A DNA stretch of 64,000 nucleotides from Chitinibacter sp. FCG-7 (GTDB taxonomy: Bacteria > Pseudomonadota > Gammaproteobacteria > Burkholderiales > Chitinibacteraceae), in the NCBI RefSeq assembly GCF_040047665.1, contig NZ_CP157355.1:496001-560000 (forward strand). Reading direction: 5' to 3'. This document shows, piece by piece, positions 1 through 9,469 of the stretch (positions within the stretch are counted from its first letter, which is position 1; each line of letters opens with the position of its first letter). Under the pieces are notes generated by a model, which saw only the letters and a list, made by a program, of their open reading frames with translations, had not been told where the DNA came from and made no database searches. A program made the position numbers and the translations under genes.

Positions 1-163
1 GATTTACTTTAGGCTTGCGCGGGCTATACATCAAATTGCATTTACCAATCAGGGTGATAGCCTAAACTGTGCTAAAACAGCTTGAAAAATAACGCGCTTT
101 GAATCAATTGAAGGATTCCCCGCCACCAGCCAGGCGCAAGGTCTCCGAGCCGGATATATCCCT

Positions 164-2446
164 ATGCAAGTAGCCGCCCCGCCCGACAATGAAACCGAAC
201 GCCTGCACACCCTGCACAATCTGTGCGTTCTGGATACCGAGCCGGAAGAAGAGCTGGATCGGATTACCCGGCTGGCAGCGCGCCACTTTGATGTGCCGAT
301 TTGTTTGATCTCGCTGGTCGATCAGGATCGTCAGTGGTTCAAATCAAACGTGGGCCTCAATAGCACGCAATCTTCACGCAAGGAATCATTTTGCGCCCAT
401 GCAATATTGCATTGGGGGGCATTGATTGTTCCTGATGCGCATGAAGATGAGCGCTTTGCCGATAATCCCGCCGTCACTGGCTATCCCTTTGTGCGCTTTT
501 ACGCGGGCTATCCAATCCGCTCGCGACAAGGCCATGCGCTGGGTACGCTATGCCTGATTGACACCCGGACACGCACTTTTTCTGATGATGAAAAAGCCGA
601 TCTGCACGATTTTGCCGTCATGGTGCAAACCTATTTTCAGACACGGGAAAACGACCAGCACATTAATCAGGTCGAGCGGCACTTGGCCAGTGCGGAAGAA
701 ATTTTTCAAAAAGTGTTTGCTCAGGCCGCAGTCGGCATAGCACTGGTTTCCCCTGAGGGGCAATGGCTTAAAGTCAATCAGAGCCTGTGCAAACTGGTGG
801 GCTATGACCAGCAGGAAATGCAGTCATTAACCTTTCAACAGATCACTTATCCTGACGATCTGCACACCGATTTACAGTACCTCAATCAGCTGGTCAGGGG
901 CGATATTGCGACTTATACGCTGGAAAAACGTTATATCCGCTCTAATGGCCAGATCGTCTGGGTTGAGCTCACCGTGTCACTGATGCGTGATGCGCAAGGC
1001 CAGCCTTTGCACTTTATCTCGGTGCTCTCAGACATTGATGCCCGTAAACAGGCCGAGTTTGCCCTGGCCGATTTGCGCCATAATCTGGAGCAACGTGTCG
1101 AGATACGCACGGCCGAAATGGCGGTGGCGATCAGCCAGCTGAATCATCAGATGGAAAAGCGGATTGAAATCCAGCAAGAGCTGCAGGCGGAAAAAGAAAG
1201 ATTCCAGATTACGCTGGAAAATGCCGTCGATGCCTTTCTTGAAATTGATCAGAATGGCCAGATCATCGCTTGGAACCTTGCTGCCGAGCAGATGTTTGGC
1301 TGGTTACGCAAAGAAGCACTGGGCAGAAAAGCAGGCGACATGATCATCCCCGCCCGGCGACGCCGTCCATACTGGGCAGAGCTCAAGCGCTATCTGAAGC
1401 ACGGACAAAGCGGCACATTGGGTCGGCGGCTGCAAATTGTGGCTTGCCGCAAAGATGGTGAAGAATTCATTGCCGAGCTGACGCTGAGCGAAAACCGGAT
1501 TGGCGAGCAGCGTCTGGTCGATGCATTTGTGCAAGATGTGTCAGTGCGCGAAGCGGCAAAAAAGGAAATTCTGGAACATCGCAGGCTACTCAAAGCAGTG
1601 ACCGACCATTTGCCGGCGCTGATTGCCTATGTCGATACCTCATTGCGTTATCTCTTTATCAATCAGGTGTTTCAGGACTGGTTTGGTATTAGCGCCGAAG
1701 CCTTGCTGGCGATGCGGGTCACCGATCTGCTCGAAGAATCAACCCATCTGCAAATCAGCCCGTATATGGACAGGGTACTGGCCGGAGAGCAGGTGGCTTT
1801 TGATAGCGAATTGAACACCTTGCAAGGCTGCCAGCAAGTTCACGTCGATTTTATTCCCCATATTGATGAGCTTGGCAAAGTCACTGGTTTTTATATTCAG
1901 GTGCAGGACATCACCCAGCGCAAACAGCTGGAAAACCAGCTAGCGTTTGAAGCCTCGCACGATCAGCTCACCGGCCTGCCCAACCGGCGCGCTTTTATGC
2001 TAGCGCTCGATGCCGCGATTGCCCGCGCCAAACGGCATCAACAGCCAATGGCCTTGCTGTTTCTTGACCTAGATGGTTTCAAACAACTGAACGATGCACA
2101 TGGGCACGAGTTTGGCGACAAGGTCTTGCAATATTTTGCCGCAACGATCAGCGCAGCCAGCCGCGAAACCGATACCGTCGCCCGCCTGGCTGGCGATGAA
2201 TTTACAATGATTCTGGAAAACCTAGGAGACAATGACAGTGGTGCAATACAGGTTGCCCAGCGGATTTTGGAGCAACTAGCGGTGCCCTGCCTTATCGATG
2301 GCCACAGCGTGCAACTGAGCAGCAGCATTGGTATTGCGCTGACCCACAGCGGCGATGAACTGGCGTCCGAGTTGTTACTGGCCAAAGCCGATGCCGCCAT
2401 GTATCAGGCCAAAGCCGCAGGCAAAGGCCGCTTTGCACTGAACTGA
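164..2446 (+). CDS. GAF-PAS-PAS-PAS-GGDEF diguanylate cyclase
   Basis: Predicted cytosolic diguanylate cyclase (760 aa) making c-di-GMP from two GTP under control of several sensory domains. Seen: N-terminal GAF domain (about 20-165) that starts in the typical ERLHTLHNLCVLDTEPEEE style, PAS/PAC domain (about 175-300), a coiled-coil linker, two more PAS domains (about 345-465 and 475-595), and a C-terminal GGDEF domain. The active-site signature is AGDEF, a variant found in working cyclases, and an RETD inhibitory I-site lies five residues before it, so product inhibition is likely. There is no EAL domain and no membrane segment. The ATG has no clear Shine-Dalgarno, but it sits where GAF proteins of this class begin. 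The preceding 163 bases hold no recognisable gene. Confidence 0.9.
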   Translation: MQVAAPPDNETERLHTLHNLCVLDTEPEEELDRITRLAARHFDVPICLISLVDQDRQWFKSNVGLNSTQSSRKESFCAHAILHWGALIVPDAHEDERFADNPAVTGYPFVRFYAGYPIRSRQGHALGTLCLIDTRTRTFSDDEKADLHDFAVMVQTYFQTRENDQHINQVERHLASAEEIFQKVFAQAAVGIALVSPEGQWLKVNQSLCKLVGYDQQEMQSLTFQQITYPDDLHTDLQYLNQLVRGDIATYTLEKRYIRSNGQIVWVELTVSLMRDAQGQPLHFISVLSDIDARKQAEFALADLRHNLEQRVEIRTAEMAVAISQLNHQMEKRIEIQQELQAEKERFQITLENAVDAFLEIDQNGQIIAWNLAAEQMFGWLRKEALGRKAGDMIIPARRRRPYWAELKRYLKHGQSGTLGRRLQIVACRKDGEEFIAELTLSENRIGEQRLVDAFVQDVSVREAAKKEILEHRRLLKAVTDHLPALIAYVDTSLRYLFINQVFQDWFGISAEALLAMRVTDLLEESTHLQISPYMDRVLAGEQVAFDSELNTLQGCQQVHVDFIPHIDELGKVTGFYIQVQDITQRKQLENQLAFEASHDQLTGLPNRRAFMLALDAAIARAKRHQQPMALLFLDLDGFKQLNDAHGHEFGDKVLQYFAATISAASRETDTVARLAGDEFTMILENLGDNDSGAIQVAQRILEQLAVPCLIDGHSVQLSSSIGIALTHSGDELASELLLAKADAAMYQAKAAGKGRFALN

Positions 2447-2462
2447 GCGCATGGCTGATGGT

Positions 2463-3356
2463 TTATAGCTGGCGCGGCAATTGCGCCAGCAGATAATCAA
2501 CCAGACTGGTGAGCTTGGGTCTTGGTCTGGTATCGGGCAAATACAATAAATGAACCGGCAAGGCTGGCGGCAAAAAATCGGGCAACAGCGGTATTAATCG
2601 CCCGGCATGAATATCTTCGGCTAGCAACACTTCAGGCTGCAGCACAATCCCCGCTCCGTGCAGCGCAGCTTGCCGCAATGCCTGGCTGTCATTGCAGGCC
2701 AGACGGCTTTTTGTCGGCCAAGCTTGCTGATTAAGCTGCAGCGGCTCAGGCCAGCCCTGCCGATGCCCCCAAACCAGATGAGTCAGGCAATGATGCTGCG
2801 CCAGATCAGCTGGCGACTGCGGCGTGCCGTGCTGTTGCAAATAGGCAGGAGACGCACACAGCAGCATGCGGTAGTCGGGCAAGGCGCGCGCAACCAGATT
2901 GGCATCCCTCAGTGCGCCAGTGCGGATGGCCAGATCAAAACCGTCTTCAATCAGATCAACACGGGCATTGCTCAAGATCAGCTCCAGTTTCACTTGCGGG
3001 TATTGCGCCAGGTAATCAGCCAGCAAAGGTGCGATCAACATCGCGCCTAGATTCACCGGGGCGCTGACCCGCAGCAAACCTTGCGGCGCCACTTGCAGGC
3101 TTTCTATCGAGCTTTCTGCCCAGCGCACCTGCTCCAATATTTTCTTGCAATTATCAAAGTAGTTGATGCCCGCCATCGTCAGGCTTTGCCTGCGCGTGGT
3201 GCGCTCGATCAGTCTGGTTCCCAGCTGGGTTTCCAGTTGCTGAATATATTTACCCACCATCACGGCCGAAATAGCCAGCGCCTGAGCTGCGGCACTAAAC
3301 CCGCCCTGCTCAACCACAGCCACAAACACCGCCATGCAACGCAGTTTATCCATCAT
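2463..3356 (-). CDS. LysR-family transcriptional regulator
   Basis: 297-aa LysR-type regulator: N-terminal winged helix-turn-helix (about 1-60, with GGFSAAAQALAISAVMVGKY in the recognition region) and a C-terminal type-2 periplasmic-binding-like effector domain (about 90-295). It is transcribed divergently from the sugar isomerase and nitroreductase genes, so it probably regulates them and itself, as is usual for this family. A 12-bp palindrome lies between the two starts. Two ATG codons are adjacent at the start; either could be used. The effector is unknown. Confidence 0.88.
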   Translation of the reverse strand: MMDKLRCMAVFVAVVEQGGFSAAAQALAISAVMVGKYIQQLETQLGTRLIERTTRRQSLTMAGINYFDNCKKILEQVRWAESSIESLQVAPQGLLRVSAPVNLGAMLIAPLLADYLAQYPQVKLELILSNARVDLIEDGFDLAIRTGALRDANLVARALPDYRMLLCASPAYLQQHGTPQSPADLAQHHCLTHLVWGHRQGWPEPLQLNQQAWPTKSRLACNDSQALRQAALHGAGIVLQPEVLLAEDIHAGRLIPLLPDFLPPALPVHLLYLPDTRPRPKLTSLVDYLLAQLPRQL

Positions 3357-3401
3357 TACTAACCAAAAATTAACAATTAACTAATTCTAGCCGCATTTAT
3401 C

Positions 3402-3413
3402 AATCAATTGATT
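3402..3413. promoter_or_regulatory. palindromic candidate operator between LysR gene and isomerase
   Basis: AATCAATTGATT is a perfect 12-bp palindrome in the AT-rich 97-bp divergent intergenic region. LysR proteins normally bind dyads in such a position. Assignment to this regulator is inference. Confidence 0.4.
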
Positions 3414-3453
3414 TACATAACAATCCATTTATTCCTTTTAGCAGAAAACCAAC

Positions 3454-4293
3454 ATGCATCTATCCTGCACCAGCCGCCCCTATCAGGCCCTTTCTTTTAC
3501 CCAGGCTTGCGCAATGATTGCTGCGGCAGGATTTGACGATGTGGCCGTGTTTTATAACCAGAGCAATCATGGCCCGGCCATTGCCGTCACTTCGGACAGC
3601 AGCGCAGCCGACATTGCAGCTGCACGTCTGGCTTGCGCCAATGCGGGGCTTAATCCATCGCTGCTGCTGGCAGGCGAATGGCCAGCGAGTCAGGCGCAAA
3701 GCAAAAGCATTGCTCAATACCAGCGCCTGATTGCGAACGCTCACCAACTGGGGGCGAGCGCTTTGCTGGATTTCGGCTGCGAATCACCCGCGTTGCTGCC
3801 CGGCTATCTGGCCCTGATGGAGGCCATTGCGCCGATGGCGCAAGAAGCCGGCATCAGTATCACGATTAAACCCCATGGCGGCATAAGTACACAGCCCAAG
3901 CAGCTACTAGCGTTGAAAGAGATACTCCAGTCTGATGTTTTCATGCTCAGCTTTGACCCCGGCAATCTGCTGTATTACAGCCAGGGGCAGATCAAGCCCG
4001 AAGATTGCCTGGCACTGCTGGCGCCGTTCAGCGGCAATCTGATTATCAAGGATTATCTTGCCGGGCCAGCAGGCCCGACGGTTCAGCTCAATCCGGGTGA
4101 CGGCTGCGTCGATTTTCCGGCCTTGCTGCAAGGTTTTGCCCGTTACCAGTTTAGCGGCCACGTTTATCTGGAATGTGTGGCAGGCGAGCAAATTGATGAA
4201 ATTCACCGCAACGTCCAGCTAAGCCAGCAACGCATCACGCAATGGATCAGTTCGAGCACAGAGCTTGAATCAGCCCACTCAACCCAGCCTTAA
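3454..4293 (+). CDS. Sugar phosphate isomerase/epimerase-like TIM-barrel protein
   Basis: 279-aa protein of the xylose-isomerase-like TIM-barrel (AP endonuclease 2) superfamily. Visible family features include ITIKPHGG, the metal-binding stretch LSFDPGNLLYY, LIIKDYLAGP, and a C-terminal YLECVAG. These positions usually supply the Glu/Asp/His ligands of a divalent metal in sugar epimerases and isomerases. The substrate cannot be read from the sequence. It is followed 10 bases later by a nitroreductase gene whose ribosome-binding site overlaps its stop codon, so the two are likely co-transcribed, with divergent LysR control. Confidence 0.75.
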   Translation: MHLSCTSRPYQALSFTQACAMIAAAGFDDVAVFYNQSNHGPAIAVTSDSSAADIAAARLACANAGLNPSLLLAGEWPASQAQSKSIAQYQRLIANAHQLGASALLDFGCESPALLPGYLALMEAIAPMAQEAGISITIKPHGGISTQPKQLLALKEILQSDVFMLSFDPGNLLYYSQGQIKPEDCLALLAPFSGNLIIKDYLAGPAGPTVQLNPGDGCVDFPALLQGFARYQFSGHVYLECVAGEQIDEIHRNVQLSQQRITQWISSSTELESAHSTQP

Positions 4294-4303
4294 GGAGCTC
4301 ACC

Positions 4304-4915
4304 ATGCCCATCAAAACCCTGCTTGAACAGCGATTTTCCTGCAATTATTTCGATCCTGCCCAGCGCTTGAACGAAGCCGACATTGCCGAGCTGGTCAGGC
4401 TTGCCACACTGGCACCCAGCGCTTACAACGGGCAGAACTGGCAATTTATTGCGGTTCATTCCAGCACTAGCAAACAAAAGTTGCTGCAACACGCTTATGG
4501 CCAGCAAAAAGTAGTCGATGCGGCGGTGACTTTTATTGTCTGCGGGCGGCTGGACTTGCATCAGCAATTGGCCCGCACTCTGGCTCCGAGCGTCAGTGCC
4601 GGAATTTTTACGCAAGACTTGCTCGATACAATGGTGTATTACGCCAGCGAGGGCTATCACAATCAGCCACAGCGACAGCGTGATGAGGCCATCCGCTCGG
4701 CTTCACTGGCGGCGATGACGCTGATGCTGGCGGCTCAGGGCATGGGGCTGGCAAGCTGCCCGATGATCGGCTTTGACGCAGATGCCATCACACAGGAATT
4801 TGGCCTGTCCGAGCATGAAATTCCGGTTATGCTCATCGCAATTGGCCAAGCTGCAGACAATAACTGGCCACAAAAGCCCAGAAAGCCGCTGACCGAAGTA
4901 CTCACGTTTGCCTGA
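4304..4915 (+). CDS. Nitroreductase family FMN oxidoreductase
   Basis: 203-aa nitroreductase-fold protein, expected to be an FMN-dependent NAD(P)H oxidoreductase acting as a dimer. Seen: N-terminal LLEQRFSCNYFDP (R/S-rich FMN phosphate contact), LATLAPSAYNGQNWQF (the classic AP-S-x-N-x-Q-W motif), and a C-terminal GLASCPMIGFD. The start at 4304 is chosen because AAGGAG lies 6 bases upstream; an in-frame TTG at 4265 would add 13 residues overlapping the previous gene and is less likely. The physiological substrate is unknown. Confidence 0.85.
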   Translation: MPIKTLLEQRFSCNYFDPAQRLNEADIAELVRLATLAPSAYNGQNWQFIAVHSSTSKQKLLQHAYGQQKVVDAAVTFIVCGRLDLHQQLARTLAPSVSAGIFTQDLLDTMVYYASEGYHNQPQRQRDEAIRSASLAAMTLMLAAQGMGLASCPMIGFDADAITQEFGLSEHEIPVMLIAIGQAADNNWPQKPRKPLTEVLTFA

Positions 4916-4948
4916 AACAAGCAATCAGCAGAACATTCAGAAAAAGTC

Positions 4949-4998
4949 GGGGTATATTCACCCAAAGCTTATTGCAAAATAGGTCTGGGGATATACCC
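4949..4998. repeat. GGGTAT-bounded inverted repeat, copy 1
   Basis: GGGTATAT at 4950-4957 and ATATACCC at 4991-4998 form an 8-bp inverted repeat in the convergent intergenic region between the nitroreductase gene and the 5070-5564 gene. Similar GGGTAT...ATACCC pairs occur near 13.7, 32.4, 52.1 and 60.7 kb. It may act as a terminator hairpin, but no T-run follows. Confidence 0.6.
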
Positions 4999-5069
4999 AT
5001 GAAATGCAATCAACCCTCAATTGGGGGTTAATTGCGTTAGGGTCAAGCAGGTGAGAGATCTGGTTTAAA

Positions 5070-5564
5070 TTAGACTGGCTCAATAAATTGACTAAAGTGC
5101 GCCGTAAACTTGCCCGATGGCATATAGGCCGCCAACCAGTCGATTTCCTGTTTGACATGCTCCATCAAGACGACCACATGCATGGGGTCGGTGTTATTGG
5201 CAAACCAGAATTCTTTGCGCCAAACCGAATGTGGCAAATCCAGCGGCTCACTCTGCAGATTTAACTCATCAAACAAAGGTGCACGTTGCTGATAATCATT
5301 GAGTGCCAGAATTTCGCTAAACGGGCTAATGACCTGCGTCACCTCGATCACAAATGCACTCATATCAGACGACATTTGCACCAGATTGGCATATGCTTGG
5401 CAATCGAGATCGAGCAGTTGAAATTCGGCACGGCAACAGGCGGGACACATATAGCCGAGCGAGTTGTGCATCAAATCAGCCAGATGCTCCTTTCTATGAT
5501 CGCCGTCCAGCTCCGGATAGGCATGGCTGCATCTGTAAATCATTTGCTTGAGCTCTAATGCCAT
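5070..5564 (-). CDS. Hypothetical protein with CPACC motif
   Basis: About 164 aa, not recognised. A CPACC cluster around residue 40 and a nearby CSHAYPELDGDH suggest possible metal or redox chemistry, but the full ligand set of a known zinc domain is not visible. No signal peptide or membrane helix is apparent, so it is probably cytosolic. In-frame TTG and GTG codons lie just upstream (to 5576); ATG at 5564 is chosen, although no strong Shine-Dalgarno precedes any of them. It diverges from truC (5646), leaving an 81-bp AT-rich intergenic region that should carry both promoters. Confidence 0.6.
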   Translation of the reverse strand: MALELKQMIYRCSHAYPELDGDHRKEHLADLMHNSLGYMCPACCRAEFQLLDLDCQAYANLVQMSSDMSAFVIEVTQVISPFSEILALNDYQQRAPLFDELNLQSEPLDLPHSVWRKEFWFANNTDPMHVVVLMEHVKQEIDWLAAYMPSGKFTAHFSQFIEPV

Positions 5565-5645
5565 TTCCAACACCAAAAACGTAAGAAATAATTAAGAATA
5601 GTACAATAATTTCTGACAAAAAAGTACCTTCGGTCAATTGACAGC

Positions 5646-6434
5646 ATGTTACCCATACTCTACCGCGATGATGAATTAATCGCCATTCACAAACCCAGTC
5701 ATTTGCTGGTCCACAAAACCGATCTTGATTTTTTTGAAACGCAATTTGCCCTGCAACAATTACGCAACCAGATTGACCAGCACGTTTTTCCGATTCACCG
5801 GCTGGACAAGGCCACATCAGGCACTTTGCTGTTTGCCTTGAATCCGGAAATGGCCAAACTGATGGGCGAAGCCTTTGCCAATCGGCGCGTAGATAAACAT
5901 TATCTGGCTTTGGTGCGTGGCTGGCCAAGCAATGACGGCATAATTGATTACCCATTGTCGGTTCAGCAAGATGATATGGACGAGCGTTGCGCGACGGATC
6001 GTAAAACACCGCAGGACGCACAAACGCAGTATCGCTCGCTGGCCCAGTTCACGCTGGATTGGAGAATTGATAAATACCCCACCAGCCGCTACGCCCTGCT
6101 GGCGCTCAATCCGGTCACGGGTCGCCGCCATCAGCTCCGGCGACACTTGAAACATTTGAGCCATCCGATTGTAGGCGACAGCACTTATGGCAAAGGCCGC
6201 CACAATCGGGCATTTGCCGAAGCGTTTGAAGTAGATCGGTTGCTGCTGGCCTGCACCTCCCTCGGCTTCACGCATCCACGTACTGGTACGACACTCACCA
6301 TCCAGTGCCCAGTGGCCGGAGACTTTGCCCAAATCCTCAAGGGGCTGGATGCCTTAAATACCCTGCAGCAAAACGCGCTGGCTTGGGATACACCTTGTAT
6401 CACCAGCCCGCGCAATCGGAGTATCTGGGTTTGA
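5646..6434 (+). CDS. truC: tRNA pseudouridine(65) synthase TruC
   Basis: 262-aa RluA-family pseudouridine synthase, matching the length of E. coli TruC (about 260 aa), which isomerises U65 in the T-stem of tRNA-Ile and tRNA-Asp. Seen: RDDELIAIHKPSHLLVHKT near the N-terminus and the catalytic HRLDKATSGTLLFA with the essential Asp, then a conserved TGRRHQLRRHLKHL stretch. There is no N-terminal S4 domain, which favours TruC over RluC/RluD. The rRNA-modifying paralogue RluA is the main alternative. Confidence 0.85.
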   Translation: MLPILYRDDELIAIHKPSHLLVHKTDLDFFETQFALQQLRNQIDQHVFPIHRLDKATSGTLLFALNPEMAKLMGEAFANRRVDKHYLALVRGWPSNDGIIDYPLSVQQDDMDERCATDRKTPQDAQTQYRSLAQFTLDWRIDKYPTSRYALLALNPVTGRRHQLRRHLKHLSHPIVGDSTYGKGRHNRAFAEAFEVDRLLLACTSLGFTHPRTGTTLTIQCPVAGDFAQILKGLDALNTLQQNALAWDTPCITSPRNRSIWV

Positions 6435-6607
6435 CGAACATCCAGAATTAAAGGCTATATCCGAGCGTTACTTTTGTAATAACGATCGGCGAAAGGTGAG
6501 TTTTGTTCAAACCCGCAATCAATACGCTAAATACCCAGCTTTCATTTCTGTAATGGCAGTCATTTTTTACGCTATGCTGTCAGCAAATCCACCACGCCTC
6601 TACTTCC

Positions 6608-7720
6608 ATGAAGATCAAAACTGCCGAACTGATTGAGCCCCTTGTTGCCTTGGGCGCTTTGGTATTACTTTGTTTTACCGTGTTTGCAATCATGAAACCT
6701 TTTCTGGCTGCAAGCTTATGGGCTGCAATTCTGGTACTTTCGACCTGGCGCCCTTATCTGTTTTTTGTCAAAAAGCTGCATGGCCGACGCGCGCTGGCTG
6801 CGGTGTTGTTGCTCAGCCTGATGTGTATTTTTTTGATGCTTCCGATCATTTATGCCGCCAGTGATTTTGCAGATGTTGGCGTGAACTTTATTGCCAATGT
6901 GCGCAACAGCTTTGAATCAGGCTGGCCTGCCTTACCCGAATGGCTAGTCACCTTGCCGCTGGCGGGCGAAGCGATCAATGAATTCTGGCTAGGGCTAGGC
7001 GCTCATGATGCCAAAACCATGTCGATGATACGCAGCATGATTGCCCCTGTAACCCAATGGCTGATTGTCATTGCCAGTGAAGTGGGTGGCGGGCTGATCA
7101 TGATGCTGATGAGCCTATTTATTGCTTTTTTCATCTATCAGGATGGCGAGCATATTCGCGATTGGGTACGCGGCCTGATGGAACGGGTGGCTGGTGAGCG
7201 CAGTGCGGAATTGCTCACCGTGTCTGTGGGGTCGACCAAGGGGGTGGTGTACGGTTTTCTGGGTACTGCGGTGGCCCAGGCCGTGCTGGCTTGGTTTGCC
7301 TATTTGCTGGCAGGTGTACCCAATGCCATGTCATTAGGTTTTGCGAGCTTCATTCTAGCCTTATTGCCGGGCGGTCCGGTTTTACTGGGTTTACCAGCAG
7401 CGGCCTGGTTGTATCATCAAGGCGACATTGCTTGGGCCATTTTTCTGGCGGCATGGATGCTGCTGGTGGTGAGCTCAGCTGATAACGTGATTAAGCCACT
7501 CTTGATCGGCAAGGGTAGCAAACTCCCCTTTATCCTTATACTGTTTGGCGTTCTAGGTGGTGCGATGGCTTTTGGTATGCTTGGAGTTTTTATTGGCCCC
7601 GTACTACTCACAGTCTTTTATGAAATTGCACGCAGCTGGATCTTGCACGCTCAGCAACTACCACCCGATGCCGTCATTGGCACTGCGGATGAAGTAACAA
7701 AAGAACAAGTCGCTAAGTAA
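6608..7720 (+). CDS. AI-2E family (PerM/YdiK-like) membrane transporter
   Basis: 370-aa polytopic inner-membrane protein of the AI-2 exporter-like family. Seen: hydrophobic helices near the N-terminus, a hydrophilic segment with VAGERSAELLTVSVGSTKGV, and C-terminal helices containing LALLPGGPVLLGLPAA and the typical SADNVIKPLLIGKGSKLP. Family members have been linked to autoinducer-2 or to sodium/proton exchange, so the substrate is uncertain. It appears to be a single-gene unit ending at a bidirectional terminator. Confidence 0.85.
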   Translation: MKIKTAELIEPLVALGALVLLCFTVFAIMKPFLAASLWAAILVLSTWRPYLFFVKKLHGRRALAAVLLLSLMCIFLMLPIIYAASDFADVGVNFIANVRNSFESGWPALPEWLVTLPLAGEAINEFWLGLGAHDAKTMSMIRSMIAPVTQWLIVIASEVGGGLIMMLMSLFIAFFIYQDGEHIRDWVRGLMERVAGERSAELLTVSVGSTKGVVYGFLGTAVAQAVLAWFAYLLAGVPNAMSLGFASFILALLPGGPVLLGLPAAAWLYHQGDIAWAIFLAAWMLLVVSSADNVIKPLLIGKGSKLPFILILFGVLGGAMAFGMLGVFIGPVLLTVFYEIARSWILHAQQLPPDAVIGTADEVTKEQVAK

Positions 7721-7729
7721 TCAGAACAT

Positions 7730-7760
7730 AAAAAAGCCCGCAAGATCTGCGGGCTTTTTT
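7730..7760. terminator. bidirectional rho-independent terminator
   Basis: A 13-bp stem (AAAAAAGCCCGCA at 7730-7742 with TGCGGGCTTTTTT at 7748-7760) with a 5-nt loop. It sits between convergent genes and has T-runs in both directions, so it can end both the permease and the chemoreceptor transcripts. Confidence 0.92.
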
Positions 7761-7778
7761 GTTTGGCAAACTGCTTGT

Positions 7779-9401
7779 TTAGAGCTTGAATTTCTGAACC
7801 AGACCAGCCAGTTGGGTAGAGACAGATTTGATTGAATGAGCTGCGCCCACTGTGCCTTGCGCGGCTGACATTGTGCCACTGGAAGACTGCGCCACTTCAT
7901 CCACATCATTTCGAATCTGCATACTGGCCCCTACTTGCTCGGACAAGGCATGGCCAATCGCACCAACAACAACCGAGGTGGCCTCTGTCTCCTGGCGAAT
8001 GGCTTTCACTGCTTCACCACCTTCTTTGGCCTGGCGAATACCTTCTTTCAACTGAATGAACATATCGTCCATACGGCTCTTGGCATTCTGCCCACTTCCC
8101 TGAACGGCAGTAATTGTTTGGCCGATTTCCTGTGTCGCAGCACTGGTTCGCTCAGCCAGTTTTCGGACTTCATCGGCGACCACCGCAAAACCGCGACCCA
8201 TATCACCTGCACGGGCAGCTTCAATTGCAGCGTTCAGTGCCAAGAGATTAGTTTGATCTGCTACATCACGAATTACGGCAATGACCGCCGAGATACTGGA
8301 AACGCGCTGAGCCAAATCATCAATGCTGCTTTGGGTATCACCTACTGCTTGCTCGATATCGGCAAAGCGATTAACCGCAGAAGAAATCACCGTTAAACCT
8401 TTGGCAGAAATTTGCGTTGCAGATTCGCTTTGCTGGCGAGCAGTCGAGGCCTGTTCGGCTGCTGAGCGGGTTTGCTCGGCAAAATGTTCGGCGGTTTGTG
8501 CGATACGAGTGGCTGCGCTGCCTTGCGCTTCAATCAGGCGATTGCTGTCTTGGGCTCGCGACACAATATCATCACTGGTATGGTGCAGCGTACTCACGGC
8601 CTGAGACAATTGGGTCAACACGCCACGCAAAGAAGAGCGCATCCGCAGTACCGACCCATAAATACTATGCTCGGAAGCACCTTGCACTTCACGCGTTTCT
8701 TGCAAGTTGCCATCAGCAACCGATTGAACCAGTTTCAATACTTCAGCCGGCTCACCACCCAGATCATTCAGAATGCGGCGAACTGCCGTCAGCATGAAAA
8801 ATGCGACAATAGCGGCAACAACCAGACAGATAATGACTTGCCAGCGAGCCTCACTCCAGAACCGAGCATCGGCTTCGGCAAAACTAACTCCGTTACCAAC
8901 AATCCAGCCCCAACGTGGCGTTTTTTGTGCCACAGACAACAGCTGGACGACTTTGCCATCACGGATTGAAGTCCAAGGATATTCGGTCAGTGCACCACCC
9001 GATTTTTGAATCGCAGCAGCCACAATGTCTCCAATGCCATTGCCTTTTTCATCTTGCAGTACTTCATTGAATGCTTTGCCGTGAATTTGCGGGTCTAGCG
9101 GAGCGGCGATGAATTTCAGATTTTCATCGGTCACATAAACATATTCTGATTTATGGTATTTGTTTTCACGCAGAATTTGGGTGGCAATGGCCTTGGCTTG
9201 CTCTTCCGAAAGTTTGCCGCTTGCAGCCAGATTCTCCAGCTGAACAATCGTCAGATAAGAACTGGTCATCAACTGCTCGATACGCGCGCGGTTGTCCTTA
9301 TTGCTCATATCACGCATCGTGCTCAAGCCCACCACCATAACGGCGATCAGGGCGATGAGCACGCCTACCGACAAAGCCCACGCTTTCAATTTAAGTGACA
9401 T
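7779..9401 (-). CDS. Methyl-accepting chemotaxis protein with single Cache domain
   Basis: 540-aa chemoreceptor. Membrane helix at about 8-28, periplasmic single-Cache (sCache_2-like) sensor at about 35-185 (with [18 protein letters not shown] and a repeated [10 protein letters not shown] strand), second helix at about 190-212, HAMP-like segment, then a long cytoplasmic coiled-coil signalling domain. Its hairpin tip reads [18 protein letters not shown] followed by [16 protein letters not shown], the universal contact region for CheA and CheW/CheV. Such Cache domains often sense small carboxylates, but the ligand is not evident. It presumably feeds the CheA encoded at 25.0-26.9 kb. No C-terminal CheR-tethering pentapeptide is visible. 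Confidence 0.92.
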   Translation of the reverse strand: MSLKLKAWALSVGVLIALIAVMVVGLSTMRDMSNKDNRARIEQLMTSSYLTIVQLENLAASGKLSEEQAKAIATQILRENKYHKSEYVYVTDENLKFIAAPLDPQIHGKAFNEVLQDEKGNGIGDIVAAAIQKSGGALTEYPWTSIRDGKVVQLLSVAQKTPRWGWIVGNGVSFAEADARFWSEARWQVIICLVVAAIVAFFMLTAVRRILNDLGGEPAEVLKLVQSVADGNLQETREVQGASEHSIYGSVLRMRSSLRGVLTQLSQAVSTLHHTSDDIVSRAQDSNRLIEAQGSAATRIAQTAEHFAEQTRSAAEQASTARQQSESATQISAKGLTVISSAVNRFADIEQAVGDTQSSIDDLAQRVSSISAVIAVIRDVADQTNLLALNAAIEAARAGDMGRGFAVVADEVRKLAERTSAATQEIGQTITAVQGSGQNAKSRMDDMFIQLKEGIRQAKEGGEAVKAIRQETEATSVVVGAIGHALSEQVGASMQIRNDVDEVAQSSSGTMSAAQGTVGAAHSIKSVSTQLAGLVQKFKL

Positions 9402-9469
9402 AGTCTGCTCCCAACGCTGTAGTCAAACATAATAATTTTGCAACAATACAACCAAACATTAGGATTGTC

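Noticed and set aside
1-163. c-di-GMP riboswitch before the diguanylate cyclase gene
   Set aside because: The conserved GEMM core sequences and stems are not found.
104-286. Minus-strand open frame at the left edge
   Set aside because: It is antisense to the start of the diguanylate cyclase gene and has no protein features.
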